Assembly: GCF_008086615.1 (NCBI RefSeq)
Contig: NZ_RXYB01000016.1
Span: 1-64,000 of the forward strand
From: Acetobacterium tundrae
GTDB taxonomy: Bacteria > Bacillota > Clostridia > Eubacteriales > Eubacteriaceae
Direction of reading: 5' to 3'
DNA: 64,000 nucleotides
Numbering within the stretch: the first letter of the stretch is position 1; the number at the start of each line of letters is the position of its first letter. A model generated the notes under the pieces. It saw only the letters and a list, made by a program, of their open reading frames with translations, did no database searches and was not told the origin of the DNA. Both the position numbers and the translations under genes were made by a program. This document shows positions 47,076-56,383 of the stretch, piece by piece.

Positions 47076-49571
47076 ATGCAAGAAATAGTAGAATTTGATC
47101 GAGTAAAATCGGTTAATCTTGAACAGGAAATGAAAACTTGCTATATTGACTATGCGATGAGTGTCATTATAGGACGTGCCTTACCGGATGTCAGAGATGG
47201 ATTAAAGCCTGTCCATCGCCGTATTATTTATGCCATGAGCGAGTTGGGGCTGGATCCGCAAAAGACATTTCGTAAATCAGCCCGTATCGTCGGCGATGTT
47301 TTAGGTAAATACCATCCTCATGGCGATACGTCTGTTTACGATGCCATGGTGCGTTTAGCCCAGGATTGGTCTACCCGGTACCTCCTTGTCAATGGTCAGG
47401 GTAACTTTGGATCAATTGATGGGGATGGCGCAGCGGCAATGCGTTATACGGAAGCTAAAATGGCAAAAATTACCGTTGAAATGCTTCGGGATATCAATAA
47501 AGAAACCGTTGATTTTGTTCCAAACTTTGATGAATCAGAACAGGAACCATCGGTGCTGCCATCCAGATTTCCGAATTTACTGGTAAATGGATCGTCCGGT
47601 ATTGCCGTTGGGATGGCTACTAATATACCACCTCATAATATGGGCGAGGTTATCGATGGAGCGGTTGCTTTTATTGATAATGCGGACATTACTATTGATG
47701 AGCTGATGAAGCATATAAAAGGACCGGATTTTCCAACGGCCGGTATTATTTTAGGAAAATCGGGAATCAAAAGCGCCTATCAGACTGGTAGGGGCCGTAT
47801 AAAAGTACGTGGAAAAGTAAGAATAGAGACGACCAAAAAAGGTAAAAAACAGATCATCATTTCCGAGATTCCATATATGGTTAATAAAGCAAAAATGGTT
47901 GAAAAAATAGCCGAATTGGTTAAAGAAAAGAAAATTGAAGGAATTTCGGATTTAAGGGATGAGACGGACTTAAAAACAGGTATAAATGTTGTCATTGATT
48001 TAAAACGCGATGCCAATGAAACCATTATTCTAAATCAGCTGTACAAACATACCCAACTCCAGGAAACGTTTGGGGTTATTATGCTGGCCTTGGTTAATAA
48101 TGAGCCGAAGGTTTTAAATCTGAAAGAAATGTTATTCCATTATTTAGAACATCAAAAAACAGTTATCACGAGACGAACGATTTTTGATTTAAAAAAGGCG
48201 GAAGCAAGAGCACATATTTTAGAAGGTTTAAAAATTGCGTTGGATCATATTGATGAGGTTATCAAGTTAATTCGAGCGGCTGCAGATGGTAAGATAGCAA
48301 AAGTCCAATTGAGCGAGCGATTCACCTTGTCGGAGATCCAGGCTCAGGCTATTTTAGATATGCGTCTGCAACGTTTAACCGGTCTTGAACGCGAAAAAAT
48401 TGAAGAAGAATTAAAAGAAATACTCAAAATAATTGCCTATTTAAAATCAATTTTATCTAATGAAAAATTAGTTTTAAGTATCATCAGAGAAGAAATGCTG
48501 GAGATTAAAGAAAAATTTGCCGATAAACGTCGAACCGCTTTTGATATTGATGTGGAAGATTTTGATATTGAGGATCTCATCGAAGAAGACGATGTGGTTA
48601 TCACGATGACTCATATTGGGTATGTCAAACGGATCAGTGCGGATAATTACAGTTCACAAAAACGCGGAGGAAAAGGAATAACGGCTTTGAGTACCCGTGA
48701 GAATGACTTTGTCGAACAACTCTTTACAACCACCACCCATCACTATCTCATGTTTTTTACCAATTTAGGGAAAGTCTATCGTCTAAAAGCTTTTGAAATT
48801 CCAGAAGGCGGAAGAACGGCAAGAGGAACAGCCATCGTTAATCTTCTTCCTTTGGAAGCAGGCGAACAAATTGCCACCATGATTCCGGTAAAAGAATTTA
48901 CGGATGATAAATATCTCATTATGGCAACAAAACAGGGGATCATTAAAAAAACAGGATTAACCGAATATGACACGTCTCGAAAAAATGGGATCATTTCCAT
49001 TAATCTAAGAGAAGGCGATGAGTTAATTAATGTTCGATTGGTCGAACAGGATGAAGAAATTGTCATGGGAACCAAATGCGGTCATGCCATTCGATTTAAT
49101 TCTGAAGAAGTTAGAGCCATTAGTCGAACATCCATTGGTGTAAAAGGGATCGATCTGAGAAATGACGATGTCGTCGTTGGTATGGATATTGTAAAAGAAG
49201 ATCTCTTTGTTCTTTGTGTCAGTGAAAATGGATATGGAAAACTGAGTGCTTCAGATTTATATCGTCCACAGAAACGTGGGGGTAAAGGCGTTCAAACCTA
49301 TAAGGTAACTAAAAAAACCGGAGAATTGGTTGGCTTTTGTGTCATCGATCGTGATGGTGAAATTATGATGATCAATAATCAGGGCGTCGTTATTAAACTG
49401 GAGGGACATGATATTACGGCAGTTGGGCGGAATACCCAGGGGGTTCGACTCATGAAACTTAAGTCTGATGAATCTATTGCGACTATTTCTAAAGTATACA
49501 AGGAGGATTCAGTGGATGATGATGAGGAAGAAGATCAAATAGAAATCATTGACACCACTGAAAAAGAATAA
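47076..49571 (+). CDS. gyrA: DNA gyrase subunit A
   Basis: An 831-residue subunit. The winged-helix and tower region has '[27 protein letters not shown]' (quinolone-resistance region) and the catalytic Tyr in '[10 protein letters not shown]'. The C-terminal beta-pinwheel starts after about residue 500 with '[11 protein letters not shown]', a GyrA-box variant, and a second '[12 protein letters not shown]' occurs near residue 735. The tail is acidic. The stop TAA shares its last A with the ATG of the next gene. Confidence 0.98.
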   Translation: MQEIVEFDRVKSVNLEQEMKTCYIDYAMSVIIGRALPDVRDGLKPVHRRIIYAMSELGLDPQKTFRKSARIVGDVLGKYHPHGDTSVYDAMVRLAQDWSTRYLLVNGQGNFGSIDGDGAAAMRYTEAKMAKITVEMLRDINKETVDFVPNFDESEQEPSVLPSRFPNLLVNGSSGIAVGMATNIPPHNMGEVIDGAVAFIDNADITIDELMKHIKGPDFPTAGIILGKSGIKSAYQTGRGRIKVRGKVRIETTKKGKKQIIISEIPYMVNKAKMVEKIAELVKEKKIEGISDLRDETDLKTGINVVIDLKRDANETIILNQLYKHTQLQETFGVIMLALVNNEPKVLNLKEMLFHYLEHQKTVITRRTIFDLKKAEARAHILEGLKIALDHIDEVIKLIRAAADGKIAKVQLSERFTLSEIQAQAILDMRLQRLTGLEREKIEEELKEILKIIAYLKSILSNEKLVLSIIREEMLEIKEKFADKRRTAFDIDVEDFDIEDLIEEDDVVITMTHIGYVKRISADNYSSQKRGGKGITALSTRENDFVEQLFTTTTHHYLMFFTNLGKVYRLKAFEIPEGGRTARGTAIVNLLPLEAGEQIATMIPVKEFTDDKYLIMATKQGIIKKTGLTEYDTSRKNGIISINLREGDELINVRLVEQDEEIVMGTKCGHAIRFNSEEVRAISRTSIGVKGIDLRNDDVVVGMDIVKEDLFVLCVSENGYGKLSASDLYRPQKRGGKGVQTYKVTKKTGELVGFCVIDRDGEIMMINNQGVVIKLEGHDITAVGRNTQGVRLMKLKSDESIATISKVYKEDSVDDDEEEDQIEIIDTTEKE

Positions 49572-50023
49572 TGGACTCATTAATCCATGAAAATCTCATT
49601 CAAATTAATTGTTTAGTTAATGATCAATTTGATGCCATTGCCTTAGCAGCAAAACCGCTGTTAAGGCAGGGCTATATAACCGAAGATTTTATTGAAGCAG
49701 CGATAGAAAGAGAAAGAACCTTTCCAACCGGTCTGCCAACTAAAATTGGGGTAGCTTTACCCCATACCGAGGCAAAATATGTATTGAGAGAAAGTATTTC
49801 CATCGTTACGCTTAAAAATACCATTGTTTTCGCAGGAATGGGTAATCCTAAAGAAAGCGTTCCGGTTCAAATTGTGTTTTTATTAGCGATTAAAGATCCT
49901 GAAAAACAATTAGGCATTTTACAGACAATTGTTACCATCATTCAAAATGAAAAGGTTTTACATAAAATAAAAGATGCAAAAGAATCGAAAACCATTTACA
50001 ATCTAATTAATACTTTTTTGTAG
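49571..50023 (+). CDS. PTS EIIA component, fructose/galactitol type
   Basis: A 150-residue PTS-EIIA type-2 domain. The phospho-acceptor His is in 'GVALPHTEAKYV' (about residue 64), with 'FPTGLPTKIGVA' just before. 'VQIVFLLAIKDPEKQLGIL' is the second family segment. It receives phosphate from HPr. The start overlaps the gyrA stop by one base, so it rides on gyrase transcription. A galactitol-type EIIB is encoded at 50866-51150, but I find no EIIC nearby. Confidence 0.88.
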   Translation: MDSLIHENLIQINCLVNDQFDAIALAAKPLLRQGYITEDFIEAAIERERTFPTGLPTKIGVALPHTEAKYVLRESISIVTLKNTIVFAGMGNPKESVPVQIVFLLAIKDPEKQLGILQTIVTIIQNEKVLHKIKDAKESKTIYNLINTFL

Positions 50024-50184
50024 TGTTTAATACGATTATGCAAGATACCAGCTACCGCTATGCTAATAATGTACACAACTAAAGTTATAAAATGATTTAA
50101 CTTAATTGATTTATTTTAAATTTTGGATATGTCTATTAAGTTTGTATTTTGATCTAGTAATTATTTCAAAGAAAGTGAAGATTA

Positions 50185-50835
50185 ATGAATATTAAAATAG
50201 CACCATCCATGCTCAGTGCAGATTTTGCCAATCTAGAACACGATTTAAAGGAAGTTGAGAAGAGTGGCGCTGACTTTCTTCATGTAGATATTATGGACGG
50301 TCATTTTGTACCGAATATTACCATGGGACCGGATCAGGTAGCACAGATTCGAAAAACAACAACAATACCTTTTGATATTCACCTGATGATTAGTGAGCCG
50401 CTAAAGTATATCAATCAATTTGCAGATGCCGGAGCGGATATTATTACTGTTCATGTGGAATCTGAAGGAGATATTCAGGCCTGTATTGATGCCATTGTAA
50501 AAAAAGGTGTAAAACCGGGATTAGTGTTGTCCCCCGATACTCCGTTAAAAGTGCTTGAACCTTATCTTGATCAAATCAAAATGGTTCTTATTATGTGTGT
50601 GTATCCCGGTTTTGGAGGACAAAGTTATCTTTCTGGATGTACCCAAAAAATAAGAGAGTGTCGGAAAATGCTTGGGAGTCGTTCCATTGATTTAGAAATT
50701 GATGGCGGTATAAATTTTAATACTTTAAAAGAAGTGGTTGATGCCGGAGCGAATGTGATTGTTTCGGGTTCCTGTCTTTTTAAAGGTCAAATTCAAGAAA
50801 ATATGAAACGGTTCAGAAAGATCATTGAAGGATAA
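50185..50835 (+). CDS. Ribulose-phosphate 3-epimerase family protein
   Basis: A 216-residue TIM-barrel enzyme: 'IAPSMLSADFANLEHDLKEVE', 'FLHVDIMDGHFVPNITMGP', 'PFDIHLMISEP', 'CVYPGFGGQSYL' and 'EIDGGINFNTLKEVVDAGANVIVSGS'. These are the rpe hallmarks with the metal-binding His/Asp pairs. Between an EIIA and an EIIB it may act on a PTS sugar phosphate (D-allulose- or tagatose-6-phosphate type epimerases are in this family). 'VLIMCVYPG' replaces the usual 'VLVMTV.PG' of Rpe, which hints at a changed substrate. Confidence 0.85.
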   Translation: MNIKIAPSMLSADFANLEHDLKEVEKSGADFLHVDIMDGHFVPNITMGPDQVAQIRKTTTIPFDIHLMISEPLKYINQFADAGADIITVHVESEGDIQACIDAIVKKGVKPGLVLSPDTPLKVLEPYLDQIKMVLIMCVYPGFGGQSYLSGCTQKIRECRKMLGSRSIDLEIDGGINFNTLKEVVDAGANVIVSGSCLFKGQIQENMKRFRKIIEG

Positions 50836-50865
50836 GTTCTTAAAATTTTGAGGGGGATGAGGAAA

Positions 50866-51150
50866 ATGAAACTTGTTTTAGTTGCATGTGGAACAGCCTT
50901 GGCAACATCCACAGTGGTGGCCAGGAAAATTGAACAGATTGCTCAGGAGAATGGTATTGAATGTAAGACTGTTCAAGCTAGAGCCGTTGATACCTTTAGT
51001 AAATATCAAGAGTTGCATCCTGATGCCATTGTTTGTACCTGTCAATTAGAAGGTGAAATTGATGCGCCGATCATTAATGGAAGAGCATTTCTGACTGGGA
51101 TCAACCTTCAAAGTACCATTGATCAATTGATCGGGATTTTAAAAAAATAG
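50866..51150 (+). CDS. PTS EIIB component, galactitol type
   Basis: A 94-residue EIIB-Gat. The phospho-acceptor Cys is residue 8 in 'LVACGTALATSTVVARKI', followed by the family segment 'IVCTCQLEGEIDAPIINGRAFLTGI'. It passes phosphate from EIIA to the sugar bound in EIIC. The ATG at 50866 is favoured over upstream TTG or ATG codons that lie within its own GAGGGGG site. A terminator follows. No EIIC gene is visible within the next several kb. Confidence 0.85.
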   Translation: MKLVLVACGTALATSTVVARKIEQIAQENGIECKTVQARAVDTFSKYQELHPDAIVCTCQLEGEIDAPIINGRAFLTGINLQSTIDQLIGILKK

Positions 51151-51256
51151 AAAATCCTGTCTTCATAGTTGTTCATTAACATAAGAGGACGTCATTCATT
51201 ATACAAAAGCAATAGGCTGGGGACTTCACCAAGTTTTGAATCCTATTTTAGTAACG

Positions 51257-51306
51257 AGACTTTTAGTATAGGCCATAATAAATGGGTTATCCTAAAAGTC
51301 TTTTTA
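51257..51306 (+). terminator. Terminator after the EIIB gene
   Basis: AGACTTTTAG arm (51257-51266) and its exact complement (51292-51301) enclose a long loop with a second short stem, followed by TTTTT. The HAD gene converges from the other side, so it may work both ways. Confidence 0.65.
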
Positions 51307-51320
51307 CTAGCCAAAAACTT

Positions 51321-52124
51321 TTATCGCAATTCCAGTACGGAGACAATCTCATCGATTCCGGTAAGAATATAATCAGGACGGTAGGGAAAATTATCTACCG
51401 TTTCATGAGTTGAAACGCCGCTGAGGACCAAAAAAGTTGTCAGACCAGATTCAATACCCGCAACGATGTCGGTATCCATACGATCACCAATAATGACTGT
51501 ATCTTCGCTGTGAACCCCTAAACGCTTGATGCCGGTGCGCATCATTAAGGGATTGGGTTTCCCAATATAATAGGCTTCTTTTCCGGTAACCAGTTCAATC
51601 GGAGCAACAAAAGCACGGCAAGCCGGAATAACACCTTCTTCGGTGGGACCGGTTAAATCGGGATTGGTACCAATAAGTTTGGCACCTTTTTGAATTAGTT
51701 TGACAGCCTGTAAAATGCTGGCATAATTATAATTGTGTGTTTCTCCGACGATAACATAATCAGGATTAACATTATTCATGGTGATTCCTGCATCATAAAG
51801 CGCATTCAGAAGTCCAGGTTCACCGATGACATAAGCAGAGCCACCTGGGCATTGATCTTTTAAAAATTTAGCAGTAGCTAAAGCGCTGGTATAAAAATGA
51901 CTTTCATCAATTTCCAAGCCAAGCCGGTTTAATTTTTCCTTTAATTCAATCGGTGAACGCTCGCTGGAATTGGTTAAAAAGAGAAAGTTCTTATCTTCGG
52001 CATAAAGCCAATTGACAAATTCGATGACACCGGGTAAAAGCCGGTTGCCGTGGTATATAACACCATCCATATCGCAGATGAAGCCTTTTTTAGCTTTCAT
52101 GAGTTCTTTTAATTCTTCTTTCAT
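51321..52124 (-). CDS. HAD-IIA family sugar phosphatase (NagD-like)
   Basis: A 267-residue HAD phosphatase. Motif I is 'GFICDMDGVIYHG', motif II 'FLTNSSERS', motif III Lys in 'YYIGKPNPLMM' and motif IV 'IIGDRMDTDIVAG'. The C2 cap type is that of NagD/AraL/YutF. The ATG at 52124 with GGGAG is preferred over 52139. It dephosphorylates small phosphosugars or pyridoxal phosphate; substrate not readable. It is one of two minus-strand genes right of the origin. Confidence 0.9.
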   Translation of the reverse strand: MKEELKELMKAKKGFICDMDGVIYHGNRLLPGVIEFVNWLYAEDKNFLFLTNSSERSPIELKEKLNRLGLEIDESHFYTSALATAKFLKDQCPGGSAYVIGEPGLLNALYDAGITMNNVNPDYVIVGETHNYNYASILQAVKLIQKGAKLIGTNPDLTGPTEEGVIPACRAFVAPIELVTGKEAYYIGKPNPLMMRTGIKRLGVHSEDTVIIGDRMDTDIVAGIESGLTTFLVLSGVSTHETVDNFPYRPDYILTGIDEIVSVLELR

Positions 52125-52231
52125 TATACACGCTCCCATTTTATTGAATTACTTTTTTAAGTTTATACCCTGAGTATATAGTATTTAAGCATGAATTACA
52201 TTAAAGAAAAAGGTTATTGATGTAAAAACTA

Positions 52232-52280
52232 TTGACAAAAAATAGTGAAAAAATTATAATGTAGTAATTCCAGGTGGAAT
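52232..52280 (+). promoter_or_regulatory. Consensus promoter of cysE with a downstream palindrome
   Basis: TTGACA (52232-52237), 17 nt, TATAAT (52255-52260), a perfect sigma-A promoter. A palindrome ATTCC-AGGT-GGAAT (52267-52280) lies at about +1 to +14, where a CymR/Rrf2-type repressor could bind. Confidence 0.75.
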
Positions 52281-52305
52281 ACTTGGATATTAAGGAGTAA
52301 AGATT

Positions 52306-52848
52306 ATGTTTTCAGGTTTTAAAGCAGTAATGAATGATATTGATGTGACGATGCGTAAAGATCCAGCTGCGCGATCTGCGGTGGAGGTTTATTTTTTATA
52401 TCCTCATATTAAGGCATTGAAAACCTATCGAAAAGCACATAAGCTTTATAAAAACGGTCATTTTTTTGCTGCTCGCTGGTTGTCTCAAAAAGCCCGAAAA
52501 AAAACAGGAATTGAAATTCATCCGGGAGCAGAAATAGGCGATAACTTGTTTATTGATCATGGTATGGGTGTTGTCATTGGAGAAACCACGATCATTGGAG
52601 ATAATGTAACCCTTTATCAGGGAGTAACCCTGGGAGGAACCGGGAAAGAAAAAGGAAAACGCCATCCAACCCTGGGTAATTGTGTAGTCGTCGGATCAGG
52701 AGCCAAAATATTAGGAAATATTTATATTGCGCCAGGAACCAAAGTAGGGGCGAATGCAGTTGTGTTATGTGATACAACTCATGAATCCACCGCGGTTGGA
52801 ATTCCGGCCCGGGTTATTGAAAAAGAAACATGGTATTATAGTTTATAA
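52306..52848 (+). CDS. cysE: Serine O-acetyltransferase
   Basis: A 180-residue CysE that makes O-acetyl-serine for cysteine synthesis. The N-terminal helical part ('MNDIDVTMRKDPAARSAVEVYFLYPHIKAL') leads to the left-handed beta-helix with hexapeptide repeats: 'IEIHPGAEIGDNLFIDHGMGVVIGETT' and 'VTLYQGVTLGGTG'. Catalytic His/Asp positions are kept in 'IDHGMG'. It is short, like Bacillus CysE. It has its own consensus promoter. Confidence 0.95.
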   Translation: MFSGFKAVMNDIDVTMRKDPAARSAVEVYFLYPHIKALKTYRKAHKLYKNGHFFAARWLSQKARKKTGIEIHPGAEIGDNLFIDHGMGVVIGETTIIGDNVTLYQGVTLGGTGKEKGKRHPTLGNCVVVGSGAKILGNIYIAPGTKVGANAVVLCDTTHESTAVGIPARVIEKETWYYSL

Positions 52849-52995
52849 AATATAGATGATTATTGAAACCTTTTGTAACCGAAATTAGATGATAGCACAA
52901 ATTTTTTCCATTTTAGCATAAGTAATTGCATGAGTAGCTGTGATAAACTGAAAGCAATGATAAAAACATGAATTTCAGGAAAGCAGAGGAACTCA

Positions 52996-53280
52996 ATGGA
53001 GACAATATTAAAAAGATATGATGATATGCGGATACAGCGAATGATAAAAAAAATGATGAATAATGATGATATTACGCTTGAAAAATTAAAAAAAGAATAT
53101 GAAGAAAAAGATGATCAACTGTTAGCTTTAGGGATCAAAAGGGAAGTGGCTCAAAGAATGGTTGATGAAGAGGAAATTAGTTCTTTGATGGTTAGACTTG
53201 AAGTTATTAAAAGAGAAATTGAAGAAATAGAAGAAGATAAAAGTAAGATGGCAATTTATAATGCCTATACAAGAAGTTGA
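52996..53280 (+). CDS. Small coiled-coil protein, unknown
   Basis: A 94-residue protein I do not recognise. It is all-helical in pattern and very charged: 'RMIKKMMNNDDITLEKLKKEYEEKDD' and 'VRLEVIKREIEEIEEDKSK' make two amphipathic helices, probably a coiled coil. It has a GAGG ribosome site and ATG. No membrane helix, no cysteine. It stands alone between cysE and the thiamine operon. Confidence 0.6.
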   Translation: METILKRYDDMRIQRMIKKMMNNDDITLEKLKKEYEEKDDQLLALGIKREVAQRMVDEEEISSLMVRLEVIKREIEEIEEDKSKMAIYNAYTRS

Positions 53281-53293
53281 AAGTGAGCGGGTC

Positions 53294-53322
53294 TTGACAT
53301 TTTAGACAGGATAATATAATAT
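53294..53322 (+). promoter_or_regulatory. Promoter of the thi operon
   Basis: TTGACA at 53294-53299 with TAATAT (53317-53322) at 17 nt spacing, or TATAAT (53315-53320) at 15. Transcription would start just before the riboswitch. Confidence 0.75.
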
Positions 53323-53344
53323 AAAATTGCATCAGATAAATATG

Positions 53345-53399
53345 AACACAAAATGGGGTACACCACCGAAAGGGTGTCGTTCTCGTTTTGTGTTTTTTT
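53345..53399 (+). promoter_or_regulatory. HMP-PP (thiS-motif) riboswitch embedded in a terminator
   Basis: A terminator stem (AACACAAAA at 53345-53353 and TTTTGTGTT at 53386-53394, then T residues) has a small inner hairpin CACC-GAAA-GGTG with conserved-looking GGGG and CTC sides. That is the layout of the thiS motif, the riboswitch class that senses the pyrimidine precursor HMP-PP with its aptamer inside the terminator. It lies directly upstream of thiS. Ligand binding is thought to favour readthrough; direction cannot be read from sequence. Confidence 0.82.
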
Positions 53400-53429
53400 A
53401 TTGCGTTTTTTTGAAAGGAAGTGAAAAGA

Positions 53430-53624
53430 ATGAGAGTTAATGGCAAAGAAGTGATTTTAAGTAAAAATCAAAAGCTGGTGGATTTTTTAGCAATAAATCA
53501 ATATGATATTAGAAAAATTGCAATAGAATGCAATGGTGAAATATTACCTAAATCAACCTATCAGGAGGTAATACTTAATAATGAAGACAGACTTGAAATT
53601 GTAAGATTTGTGGGAGGTGGCTGA
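53430..53624 (+). CDS. thiS: Sulfur carrier protein ThiS
   Basis: A 64-residue ubiquitin-like protein ending 'VRFVGGG', the Gly-Gly tail that is adenylated and thiocarboxylated to donate sulfur to the thiazole. 'VNGKEVILSKNQKLVDFLA' and 'LPKSTYQEVILNNEDRLEIV' match the fold. The ATG at 53430 follows AAAGGAAG. First gene of thiSFGHE; thiF begins 3 nt after the stop. Confidence 0.95.
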   Translation: MRVNGKEVILSKNQKLVDFLAINQYDIRKIAIECNGEILPKSTYQEVILNNEDRLEIVRFVGGG

Positions 53625-53627
53625 GAC

Positions 53628-54431
53628 ATGGAGTTAATAATTAATGGAAAAAAAACAGAGCTGGATTGTAACACGGTATTTGAAGTAAGGGAACATATTG
53701 GAAATCGGCAGGATATTATTATTTTGAATGGATTTCAGATTGAAGAAAACTGTAAAGTGAAAGAAAAAGACTGTTTAGCGATTATCAGAAAAGGTGTGCT
53801 CCCCAAAAGAGATGAGCTTGAAAGTATGATGATGGCCAGACATACACCAAATGTATATAAGAAATTAAAGAAAGGAAAAGTTGCGATTGCCGGGCTAGGT
53901 GGCCTGGGATCAAATATTGCGGTTATGCTTGCCAGAATCGGGGTGGGACAGCTGCTACTGGTTGATTTTGATGTGGTGGAGCCAAGTAATTTAAATCGCC
54001 AAAATTATTATATCAGCCATTTAGGAATGCCAAAAACCGAGGCTTTGAAAAAACAAATAACCGAGATTAATCCCTTTATTCAAGTGGCGGTTCGAAAGAT
54101 AAAAGTAACAGAAGAGAATGTTAAAGAGCTTTTCAGCGGTTATGACGTTATTTGTGAAGCTTTTGATAAACCAGAGATGAAATCCATGCTGGTGAATACT
54201 GCCTTAGAGGAATTGCCTGATATTAAGGTTGTTTCAGCTTCTGGAATGGCAGGATATGATAGCGGAAATTTAATAAGAACAGTCAAAGTAATGAAAAATT
54301 TATATATTTGTGGAGATTTGGAAAATGGCGCCGAAGTAGGAAGAGGTTTGATGGCACCACGGGTACAAATTTGTGCAGGACATCAGGCAAATATGATTTT
54401 ACGGCTGCTGCTGAAAATAGAAGAAGTATAG
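53628..54431 (+). CDS. thiF: ThiS adenylyltransferase ThiF with N-terminal ThiS-like domain
   Basis: A 267-residue E1-like enzyme. Residues 1-65 form a ThiS/ubiquitin-like domain ('LIINGKKTELDCNTVFEV') without a Gly-Gly end. Then the ThiF core: 'VAIAGLGGLGSNIAVMLARIGVG', the Arg/Asp ATP-binding 'DFDVVEPSNLNRQNYYISHLG', and 'KPEMKSMLVNTALEE'. This matches the short thiF family 2 of Clostridia. No CxxC zinc pairs are seen, in keeping with that subfamily. It activates the ThiS C terminus. Confidence 0.9.
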   Translation: MELIINGKKTELDCNTVFEVREHIGNRQDIIILNGFQIEENCKVKEKDCLAIIRKGVLPKRDELESMMMARHTPNVYKKLKKGKVAIAGLGGLGSNIAVMLARIGVGQLLLVDFDVVEPSNLNRQNYYISHLGMPKTEALKKQITEINPFIQVAVRKIKVTEENVKELFSGYDVICEAFDKPEMKSMLVNTALEELPDIKVVSASGMAGYDSGNLIRTVKVMKNLYICGDLENGAEVGRGLMAPRVQICAGHQANMILRLLLKIEEV

Positions 54432-54443
54432 GGAGATTGAAAA

Positions 54444-55211
54444 ATGAATGAACAATTGGTAATAGGCGGACACGGTTTTCAATCACGATTTATTTTGGGA
54501 TCCGGTAAATTCTCATTGAAAATCATGAAAGCGGTTGTTGAAAATGGCGGAGCGGAAATTATAACCCTGGCACTGCGTCGGGCCAACATTGGCGGAGAAG
54601 AAAATATTCTCGAACATATACCGAAGAATGTGACCTTGCTGCCAAACACATCTGGGGCAAGAAATGCCGAAGAAGCGGTAAGAATTGCCCGGTTGGCCAG
54701 AGCAATGAACTGCGGTGATTTTGTGAAGGTGGAAGTCATCCGTGATTCCAAGTATTTGATGCCGGATAATTATGAGACAATCAAAGCGACAGAAATTCTT
54801 GCCAAAGAAGGATTTATTGTCATGCCCTATATGTATCCGGATTTAAATGTGGCAAGATCTCTGGTTGATGCCGGTGCTGCCGCTGTAATGCCTTTAGCCG
54901 CTCCGATTGGAAGCAACAAGGGTTTGAGTACAAAAGATTTCATCCAGATTTTAGTGGATGAAATAGACCTGCCAATCATTGTGGATGCAGGCATTGGCAG
55001 ACCCTCACAAGCCTGTGAGGTCATGGAAATGGGTGCGGATGCCGTCATGTGCAATACGGCAATTGCAACTGCAAAAAATGTTGCCCAGATGGCAAAAGCC
55101 TTCGGACAGGCCATCGAGGCGGGAAGAAATGCCTATCTTGCAGGACTTGGCCGAGTATTGAATCATACTGCAGAAGCATCGAGTCCGTTAACCGGATTTT
55201 TGGAGGACTAA
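54444..55211 (+). CDS. thiG: Thiazole synthase ThiG
   Basis: A 255-residue TIM-barrel enzyme that joins dehydroglycine, ThiS-thiocarboxylate and deoxyxylulose 5-phosphate to the thiazole phosphate. '[21 protein letters not shown]' is the N-terminal signature, the Schiff-base Lys is in '[10 protein letters not shown]', and the end has '[24 protein letters not shown]'. It lies 12 nt after thiF and 2 nt before thiH. Confidence 0.96.
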   Translation: MNEQLVIGGHGFQSRFILGSGKFSLKIMKAVVENGGAEIITLALRRANIGGEENILEHIPKNVTLLPNTSGARNAEEAVRIARLARAMNCGDFVKVEVIRDSKYLMPDNYETIKATEILAKEGFIVMPYMYPDLNVARSLVDAGAAAVMPLAAPIGSNKGLSTKDFIQILVDEIDLPIIVDAGIGRPSQACEVMEMGADAVMCNTAIATAKNVAQMAKAFGQAIEAGRNAYLAGLGRVLNHTAEASSPLTGFLED

Positions 55212-55213
55212 GG

Positions 55214-56368
55214 ATGACAACCCAAAAAACAAACCCGATGGAATATAGTGAAGGGATGGAAATCATTGATTCAGAGATGATGGATTGTATTTTGAAATTG
55301 GTAGAAAATTATGATTACAACCAATATACTGAGGCAGACGTAAAAAAGGTATTGAACAAAGAACAGTTGACGTTGGAGGATTATGGGGTGATCCTGTCTC
55401 CTGCCGCGTTGCCGCATCTGGAAGAAATGGCAAGAAAAGCTGTTCCAGAGACAAGAAAACATTTCGGCAATGGGATTTGTCTGTTCACCCCTTTATATAT
55501 TTCCAACTATTGCGAAAATCACTGCATCTACTGCGGTTTTAACTGTAAAAATAAAATTCGCCGAGGAAAACTTTCATTTGCTGAAATGGAAGAAGAGCTT
55601 AAGGCCATTGCAGAAACCGGTTTAAAAGAACTTCTGATTTTAACAGGAGAATCTCGTCATCAGTCTGGTGTCGAATATATTGGCGAAGCCATTAAGTTGG
55701 CGGCAAATTATTTTACCAACATTGGCATTGAAATATACCCCCTAAATTCAGATGAATATGCTTATCTTCATGAATGCGGAGCAGATTTTGTTTCGGTTTA
55801 TCAGGAAACTTATAATATCAATAAGTATGAACAGGTTCATTTAAGCGGTTCAAAAAGAATTTATCCCTACCGGTTTTATTCTCAGGAACGTGCCTTGCTG
55901 GGGGGAATGCGCGGCGTCGCTTTCGGGGCGCTGCTGGGATTGGATGATTTTAGAAAAGATGCCTATGCGACAGGCTTACATGCCTTTTTCATCCAGCAAA
56001 AATATCCTCAGGCAGAGATTGCTTTTTCCTCTCCGAGATTAAGACCATTCATCAATAATGCGGATAATAATCCCAATGATGTTCATGAAAAACAGTTGTT
56101 ACAAGTGATGCTGGCCTATCGGCTGTTGATGCCATACGCCGGCATTACCATTTCAACTCGGGAAAGAGCAGGCTTTCGGGACCATGTCATCGGCATGGTG
56201 GCGACAAAAATTTCGGCTGGCGTAAGTGTTGGGGTTGGCGGTCATAAGCTGGAAGAAAAGGCAGATGAACAGTTTGAGATATCCGATCCCAGAAGTGTCC
56301 CGGAAGTACATCATATGATTATAAGCAAGGGATTACAACCGGTTTATACGGATTATATCAGGGTTTAG
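55214..56368 (+). CDS. thiH: 2-iminoacetate synthase ThiH (radical SAM)
   Basis: A 384-residue radical-SAM tyrosine lyase that makes dehydroglycine for ThiG in anaerobes. The cluster motif CxxxCxxC is in 'NYCENHCIYCGFNC' near residue 100; 'LLILTGESRHQSGVEYI' and 'VYQETYNINKYEQVHLSGSK' follow; the C-terminal BATS region has 'TISTRERAGFRDHVIGMVATKISAG'. The ATG at 55214 agrees with the family; longer in-frame starts run inside thiG. Confidence 0.96.
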   Translation: MTTQKTNPMEYSEGMEIIDSEMMDCILKLVENYDYNQYTEADVKKVLNKEQLTLEDYGVILSPAALPHLEEMARKAVPETRKHFGNGICLFTPLYISNYCENHCIYCGFNCKNKIRRGKLSFAEMEEELKAIAETGLKELLILTGESRHQSGVEYIGEAIKLAANYFTNIGIEIYPLNSDEYAYLHECGADFVSVYQETYNINKYEQVHLSGSKRIYPYRFYSQERALLGGMRGVAFGALLGLDDFRKDAYATGLHAFFIQQKYPQAEIAFSSPRLRPFINNADNNPNDVHEKQLLQVMLAYRLLMPYAGITISTRERAGFRDHVIGMVATKISAGVSVGVGGHKLEEKADEQFEISDPRSVPEVHHMIISKGLQPVYTDYIRV

Positions 56369-56383
56369 AATGAGAGTGTAAAA

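Noticed and set aside
53281-53430. TPP riboswitch ahead of thiS
   Set aside because: The TPP core (CTGAGA and ACCTGATCTGG type blocks) is absent; the structure fits the thiS motif.
55049-55213. Longer ThiH start within thiG
   Set aside because: It would overlap thiG by 160 nt; the ATG at 55214 follows GGAGGACTAAGG.
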